Assembly: GCA_022450395.1 (NCBI GenBank)
Contig: JAKUQE010000001.1
Span: 1 to 50,073 of the forward strand
From: Dehalococcoidia bacterium
GTDB taxonomy: Bacteria > Chloroflexota > Dehalococcoidia > Lucifugimonadales > UBA3495
Length of the DNA: 50,073 bases
Direction of reading: 5' to 3'
The notes beneath the pieces were generated by a model. That model saw nothing but the letters and a program-made list of their open reading frames with translations, ran no database searches and was not told the origin of the DNA. This document shows, piece by piece, positions 44,755-50,073 of the stretch. Within the stretch, counting starts at the first letter, position 1; the number at the start of each line of letters is the position of its first letter. A program made the translations under genes and the position numbers.

Positions 44755-46782
44755 ATGGTGCCGATAATTCTGGCAATTGTGGCGGGTGGCGTGGCTCTCC
44801 TGTTTGCTGCCTTCACCGCTATACGAGTACTCAAGGCCGACCAGGGCAACGAACAGGTACGAGCCATTGGCGACGCTATCCGTGAAGGATCCAACGCCTT
44901 TTTGCGCCGGGAATATATGGCCTTGGTCCCCTTCGTGGTCGTCGTCGCCATTGTTCTGGGCGTATTGATCGATTGGCTGACCCTGGGAGAAGTGATTCCC
45001 AAAACAGCTATATCCTACCTTGCGGGTACGATTTGCTCGGCAGTTGCCGGATTGGTGGGCATGAGCGTAGCCGTGCGGGCAAACGTGAGGACGGCAACTG
45101 CCGCGATCCAGGGTCTGAACCCGGCCTTGCGGATAGCCTTTTCCAGCGGCACGGTGATGGGCGTGACGGTGGTTGGGATCGGCCTTCTGGGTGTGACCAT
45201 CCTGTACGCCATCTTCCAGGACATCACGGTGGTGGCGGGATTCGGCTTCGGCGCCAGCTCCATAGCCCTGTTCGCCAGGGTTGGAGGGGGCATCTTCACC
45301 AAGGCCGCCGACGTGGGGACAGACCTGGTGGGCAAGATCGAGGCGGGCATACCCGAGGACGACCCCCGGAATCCTGGCGTGATCGCCGACAACGTGGGTG
45401 ACAACGTGGGCGACGTGGCCGGCATGGGCGCCGATCTATTTGAGTCCTACGTGGGTTCAATCATCGCCGCTATCGCCTTGGCGGGCGTAACTTCCTACAA
45501 TGCCGGAACCGCGATGTTGCCGCTTCTTCTCGCCGCCGCGGGCATATTGGCGGCCATCTTGGGAACCTTTGTCGTGAGAAGCGGGGAGCGTGCTGATTTT
45601 GGCCAGTTGCTTTGGGCCCTACGACGGGGAATCTTTGCCTCAGCGATACTGGTGGCGATCTTCGCCCTGATCATCGTTCTGGTGATGGATAGTCTGGAAC
45701 TGAAACTGTTCTGGATCATCCTCGTTGGCCTGGTGGCCGGATTAGTGATTGGGTTATCCACCGAATACTACACTTCTTACGACTACGCACCGGTCAGGCA
45801 GATCGCGGAGAGCACTCAAACGGGAGCCGCCACGGTCATAATCAGCGGTATCGCAATCGGGATGATCAGCACCATTATTCCGTTGATAGCGATCGCGGTG
45901 ACTATATTAGTCGCCTTCGAGCTGGCTGGCTTCTATGGAGTGGCCCTGGCAGGTGTTGGGTTGCTGTCCACCCTTGGCATCACCCTGGCCACCGACGCGT
46001 ATGGCCCGGTAGCGGATAACGCCGGGGGTATCGCCGAACAGGCCGGGTTGCCCCCGGAGGTGCGGGAGCGGACCGACGCCTTGGACGCTCTGGGCAACAC
46101 CACCGCGGCCACCGGCAAGGGGTTTGCCATCGGTTCCGCTGCTCTAACATCATTGGCGCTGCTGGCCGCGTATGCGGTGGCGGCAGGCCTCGGCGAGAGC
46201 GGAATCAATCTGCTGACCCACACCACGCTGGTTGGTCTGTTGATCGGCGCCATGCTGCCTTTCGTGTTTTCGGCCCTCACCATGAAAGCGGTGGGGAGAG
46301 CCGCGATGGCGATCGTGAACGAGGTGCGCCGCCAGTTCCGGGAAATTCCCGGGATAATGGACGGCACGGGCAAGCCCGACTACGCCCGATGCGTGGATAT
46401 CAGCACCAGTGGCGCCCTTAAAGAGATGATTGTCCCCGGATTGATGGCCGTTGTGGTACCCATCGCCACCGGCTTCATCTTGGGCCGCGAAGCTCTGGGG
46501 GGGCTGTTGATCGGCGCGGTGGGTTCCGGGTTTATGCTGGCGATAATGATGGCCACCGCCGGCGGGGCATGGGACAACGCCAAGAAGTACGTGGAGTTGG
46601 GAAACTACGGGGGAAAGGGCTCCGATGCCCACAAAGCCGCCGTCGAAGGAGATGTGGTGGGAGACCCGTTCAAGGATACCTCCGGGCCGTCCCTGAACAT
46701 ACTTCTCAAGTTGATGGCCATCGTTTCTCTGGTCTTTGCTCCGGTGTTCCTAAAGGTTACTCCCCTGATCGACCTGATATAG
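44755..46782 (+). CDS. hppA: Membrane-bound ion-translocating pyrophosphatase
   Basis: GGGIFTKAADVGTDLVGKIEAGIPEDDPRNPGVIADNVGDNVGDVAGMGADLFESYVGS; TDAYGPVADNAGGIAEQ; DALGNTTAATGKGFAIGSAALTSLAL. Confidence 0.96.
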   Translation: MVPIILAIVAGGVALLFAAFTAIRVLKADQGNEQVRAIGDAIREGSNAFLRREYMALVPFVVVVAIVLGVLIDWLTLGEVIPKTAISYLAGTICSAVAGLVGMSVAVRANVRTATAAIQGLNPALRIAFSSGTVMGVTVVGIGLLGVTILYAIFQDITVVAGFGFGASSIALFARVGGGIFTKAADVGTDLVGKIEAGIPEDDPRNPGVIADNVGDNVGDVAGMGADLFESYVGSIIAAIALAGVTSYNAGTAMLPLLLAAAGILAAILGTFVVRSGERADFGQLLWALRRGIFASAILVAIFALIIVLVMDSLELKLFWIILVGLVAGLVIGLSTEYYTSYDYAPVRQIAESTQTGAATVIISGIAIGMISTIIPLIAIAVTILVAFELAGFYGVALAGVGLLSTLGITLATDAYGPVADNAGGIAEQAGLPPEVRERTDALDALGNTTAATGKGFAIGSAALTSLALLAAYAVAAGLGESGINLLTHTTLVGLLIGAMLPFVFSALTMKAVGRAAMAIVNEVRRQFREIPGIMDGTGKPDYARCVDISTSGALKEMIVPGLMAVVVPIATGFILGREALGGLLIGAVGSGFMLAIMMATAGGAWDNAKKYVELGNYGGKGSDAHKAAVEGDVVGDPFKDTSGPSLNILLKLMAIVSLVFAPVFLKVTPLIDLI

Positions 46783-46990
46783 CCGGCCGACTGGAGTCTA
46801 TCCCAACATCAAGCGGCGTAGTTCGCGCCGATCACATCGGGGGTACCACGAACGGGAGAAGTTCGCTGGGTCTGGGTTGAGCGATCGCCAGCCGCACCGC
46901 CATTACTGTTGGGGATCTCGGTCCTCGATGGCAACACCTTGTTTGATAGGCTCAATATAGTGGCCTAATCCTGCTGCTCTTGGTGGAGAA

Positions 46991-47006
46991 GGGGGGGTGC
47001 CCCCCC
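46991..47006. repeat. GGGGGGGTGCCCCCCC palindromic element
   Basis: Seven G, TG, seven C in an intergenic region. Confidence 0.6.
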
Positions 47007-47153
47007 AAGAACTACATTTTTCAGATAGGCTTAAAGCCACCGCAAGCGTGGCCCGGCTGATGAAAGTGGTTAACCAATCATTAGCTTCCCACTTTAGTAG
47101 CCTTAGTAGCTGAACGTGGACAAGCCAACGGCTGCGACGTAATATCACCCATC

Positions 47154-47357
47154 ATGGTCAGCGACCGCCGCGGACTTCGGATCGAACGCCTCGTCGCCGA
47201 ATCAGAAGATGCAGTGGGCCGATAGGAATGGGATGCCGTTCGTCAGGCTGCCCAAGCTGTACTAGCCTTTGATCCTGAGAACAGTGATGCCATAGCTTAC
47301 CCAGACGCGGCCGGCCGAGCCAGCACAGGCGGACCTCATCGGATACTATCGCGGTAA
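47154..47357 (+). pseudogene. Degraded N-terminal TPR-like fragment of a cyclase/AAA/TPR family protein
   Basis: MVSDRRGLRIERLVAESEDAVGR*EWDAVRQAAQAVLAFDPENSDAIAYPDAAGRAS with an in-frame stop. Confidence 0.45.
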
Positions 47358-47381
47358 TTTCAAGATTCCGAAACGCCGGGT

Positions 47382-49114
47382 GTGACGGAAGGCTGGTATA
47401 GGTTGTCGATTCCCAGATTGCGCGCTGTTTCACGCGCCGTTTCACGCGCCGTTTCAATCGTAGGCATTTTAGCTGTTTGTGCCCTGGTGGTATCGGCTTG
47501 TGCGGTGACAGATATCAACGAAGCTCCCACTACTGAGATTCCGTCCAATGCCGCAACTACGCCCCGTTCAACCCCGACACCCCGACCGACCCCGGCCCCA
47601 ACGTCAACACAGGCCCCCAAACCTGGACTTAACCGAGACGACGCTGTGACCATAAAGTTGGGTGAAACAGTGGGATCTAGTTTCTCCATTCTCTACCCGG
47701 ACATTCACTTTTACACAGTGCAGTTAGAAGAGGGAACCACCTATACCTTCGATATTACGGACACGCTGCGTAGATCGAGCGTAAGCATCGCTGACTCCGG
47801 ATCTGAAACCCTGGCAAGGAACACCGATTCGGGCGGCAACCGCGTTTCCAAGATCGTATGGACGCCGCCAAGGAGTGATACCTATTTCGTGACGGTGATC
47901 GGCTCGTACACTAACAGATATACATTGACCATTACGGGGGGGAGACTGCCCGTGCCTCGGCGCCTGCTCAGACCACCACGCCGGACGTCTCCTCCACGGC
48001 ATCGCGGTTGGCGCCTTCAATCACCTTTGTCTCGGTGAGTGCGGGTGGTGGCCACACCTGTGGCCTCACAACCAGCGGCGCCGCCTACTGCTGGGGCGGA
48101 AACACCTACGGCCAGTTGGGCGGCGGCTCTACAAACGACGGCCAGACGACGCCGATAGCTGTCACCGGGGGGCTCATTTTCGAATCGGTGAGCGCTGGCC
48201 GTCAACACTATTGCGGGGTTACGCCCGACGGCGCCGCGTACTGCTGGGGTATCGGAGACGAAGGCCAACTCGGCAACGGCTCGAAGGACAACCAGCTGAA
48301 GCCGGTGGCCGTCTCAGGCGGGCTTACCTTCGCATCGGTGAGCCCGGGTTTTGGTCACACCTGCGGCGTCACCAACAGCGGCGCCGCCTACTGCTGGGGC
48401 GGCAATTGGGGAGGCCAACTTGGCAACGGCTCGAGGGACAGACAGACGACTCCGAGGGCAGTCTCGGGAGGGCTGGCCTTTGCCTCGGTATTCGCGAGCG
48501 GTGGCCACTCCTGCGGAGTCACGACCAGCGGAGCCACCTACTGCTGGGGTGGAAACGCCTACGGACAGATCGGCGATGGTGGCGCCTCAAGGGGTGACAA
48601 CCCGACGACGCCGGTGGCCACATCGGGCGGACTTGCTTTGGCCTCGGTGAACGGGGGTGTCAATCATACCTGCGGTGTCACAACCAGTGGCGGCGCCTAC
48701 TGCTGGGGTTGGGAGTACTCTGGCCGCCTGGGCAATGGCACGGACGATAACACCAGCCAAAGGTCGCCGGTGGCAGTCTCAGGAGGACTCACCTTTGACT
48801 CGGTGAGCCTCGGTGAGTTGCACACCTGTGGCGTCGCGACCAGCGGCGCCGCCTATTGCTGGGGATTGGGCGATGATCGGCTAGGCAGCGACTTGACGGA
48901 CTTCAAGGCGACGCCGGTCCAGGTGACCCCAGTGGCAGTCTCGGGCGGCCTTGCCTTCGCCTCGGTGAGCGCGGGTCTCAGACACACCTGCGGCCTCACA
49001 ACCAGCGGCGCCGCGTACTGCTGGGGCATTGGAGGCCAAGGCCAACTCGGCAACGGTTCTAAGAGTTCCCAGACCACGCCTGTGGCCGTCGCGGCTCCGG
49101 CCAGCGGGCAATAA
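47382..49114 (+). CDS. PPC-domain plus RCC1-repeat lipoprotein, split by a frameshift at a G7 tract (47936-47942)
   Basis: ORF 47382..48038: signal/lipobox LVVSACAVT, PT-rich linker, PPC-like DIHFYTVQLEEGTTYTFDI. ORF 48008..49114: seven HTCGVTTSGAAYCWG..GQLG repeats. The downstream frame upstream of 48008 reads GGETARASAPAQTTTPDVSSTASRLAPS. Confidence 0.8.
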
Positions 49115-49157
49115 CGCCTTACCACTAACCGGCGACAGTGGTTTCCTAAAATGAGAG

Positions 49158-49340
49158 GCCATTACGGCCCGAATCGGCCTGGACCTGCTGCGACTACGCC
49201 TACATGTTAAGAGAGCGCGATGCCGAAGGAGCCCGGACCAAGGCCATCACCCTGCCGGACGAGTCCCTGGCCATTTCCAGGGAGCTGGGTATGCGGCCCT
49301 TGATGGAGCGGGTGCTGTCTCGGCGGGGCTTAATTGATCG
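49158..49340 (+). pseudogene. C-terminal remnant of a TPR-containing ATPase/adenylate-cyclase-type regulator
   Basis: ...RPESAWTCCDYAYMLRERDAEGARTKAITLPDESLAISRELGMRPLMERVLSRRGLI, a characteristic C-terminal stretch of this family. Confidence 0.6.
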
Positions 49341-49546
49341 AGTTCCAGATGTGACTATGCGCCGTCCACTGATCCACTCACGGGCCTAATGGCAGGGGAT
49401 CCCCGAGCAAATCAGCCGTGGACAAATACAGTGTCCTAACGAACTGGAGCGCTCATTGGACATCGCTAAGGGGGACTGCCAGGACTGGAGTTCGCCCACA
49501 GCGGGGGCATCGTCCAGCAGGTCTTGAAACCGGGCAACGTGTGGCT

Positions 49547-49573
49547 TAGTGACAGCCAGCCCGGCTGTCACTA
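49547..49573. terminator. Hairpin TAGTGACAGCC-AGCCC-GGCTGTCACTA downstream of the hemerythrin-like gene
   Basis: Perfect 11-bp stem with 5-nt loop, 3' of the minus-strand gene ending at 49602; no obvious U tract. Confidence 0.5.
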
Positions 49574-49601
49574 TCACCCATTGGCCGCTCGATTCTTACC
49601 A

Positions 49602-50073
49602 CTATGCGATCCGCGCCCGCACCTTGGCCCACATCGCCGGCTCCATGACACTTTCAGCTGTCTGGGTCATGCGTTGGAAAACCTCGGGCGGTGCATCCGC
49701 CTTTAAGCGCTTGAGGACCACGGAAATTTCATCTGGGTTGTAACTGGCGCACATCGCGGGTAAAAATTCGCCCCTCGTGCGTCCCGGAGGAATGTCCCTG
49801 GCGATCGCCGCGCGAATTGCGATTAACTCTGAGTCGGTAAAATTGTCCCAGAGGACCTTTTGCAGCTCCGTTTCCTCACGGTACAGGTGGCCTAGATACA
49901 TCCCAACGTACGCGTTGAATCGCTCATGCAACTCTATTCCCAGCGCCACCCGTTGGGCCTCGCCGGTGTTTTTGATTCGGGTTCCCAGTTGATCGCGGAG
50001 ATCGATCAACTGTTCGTCCTCTTCATGGTCTTCGGTGAATCTGGCCGTGATGCCTGGAAGTTTTCTCTCCAGG
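49602..50073 (-). CDS. Hemerythrin-like (HHE) domain protein, 5' end outside the window
   Basis: Frame is open to the window edge: LERKLPGITARFTEDHEEDEQLIDLRDQLGTRIKN...ELHERFNAYVGMYLGHLYREETELQKVLW. Confidence 0.6.
   Translation of the reverse strand, partial: LERKLPGITARFTEDHEEDEQLIDLRDQLGTRIKNTGEAQRVALGIELHERFNAYVGMYLGHLYREETELQKVLWDNFTDSELIAIRAAIARDIPPGRTRGEFLPAMCASYNPDEISVVLKRLKADAPPEVFQRMTQTAESVMEPAMWAKVRARIA

Noticed and set aside
46903-47148. 81-aa minus-strand ORF near the G7/C7 element
   Set aside because: No family features; the frame passes through the homopolymer palindrome.
48008-49114. RCC1 DNA repeats as a DNA-level tandem-repeat system
   Set aside because: Explained by protein-level RCC1 repeats; spacing follows the coding units.
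1-50073. CRISPR arrays, rRNA operons or tRNA genes
   Set aside because: No regularly spaced direct repeats and no recognisable rRNA/tRNA signatures were seen by eye; a tRNAscan/CRISPR search was not possible.

Overview
The window looks like accessory DNA from a high-GC bacterium. The gene content (three xanthine-dehydrogenase-type molybdopterin subunits, three LLM flavin monooxygenases, MetE-like paralogs, alpha/beta-hydrolase regulator modules) suggests Chloroflexota/SAR202-like, but that is inference. From left to right it contains: an IS transposase tail; a mobile-element end with a small RHH-like ORF and a frame-disrupted large serine recombinase abutting a truncated AAA ATPase gene; a long catabolic island (CoxS/CoxL-type hydroxylases, MFS, methyltransferase, NHL protein, RNase D, LLM oxidoreductases, esterase, VOC, bicupin, LigB-type dioxygenase); a run of five consecutive MetE-C-like (COG0620-type) paralogs; a SDR; a frameshifted lipoprotein peptidase with novel C-terminal repeats; a Gfo/Idh/MocA oxidoreductase; a locus in which the promoter/5' end of an alpha/beta-hydrolase gene and the 3' end of a halogenase-like gene are both duplicated around two unrelated cargos (a hydrolase-AAA+ fusion and a possible PD-(D/E)XK-like protein); a halogenase-like flavoprotein, LLM, hydrolase, DUF3179 lipoprotein and HppA pyrophosphatase; an RCC1-repeat lipoprotein split at a poly-G tract; and a partial hemerythrin-like gene. 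The strongest candidates for something undescribed are the duplicated modular locus (35.3-39.3 kb), the MetE-like array (23.4-29.5 kb) and the repeat-bearing peptidase (30.7-33.4 kb). Several ORFs are split by apparent frameshifts, so assembly error must be excluded first. All family calls are from reading the sequence; no searches were run.
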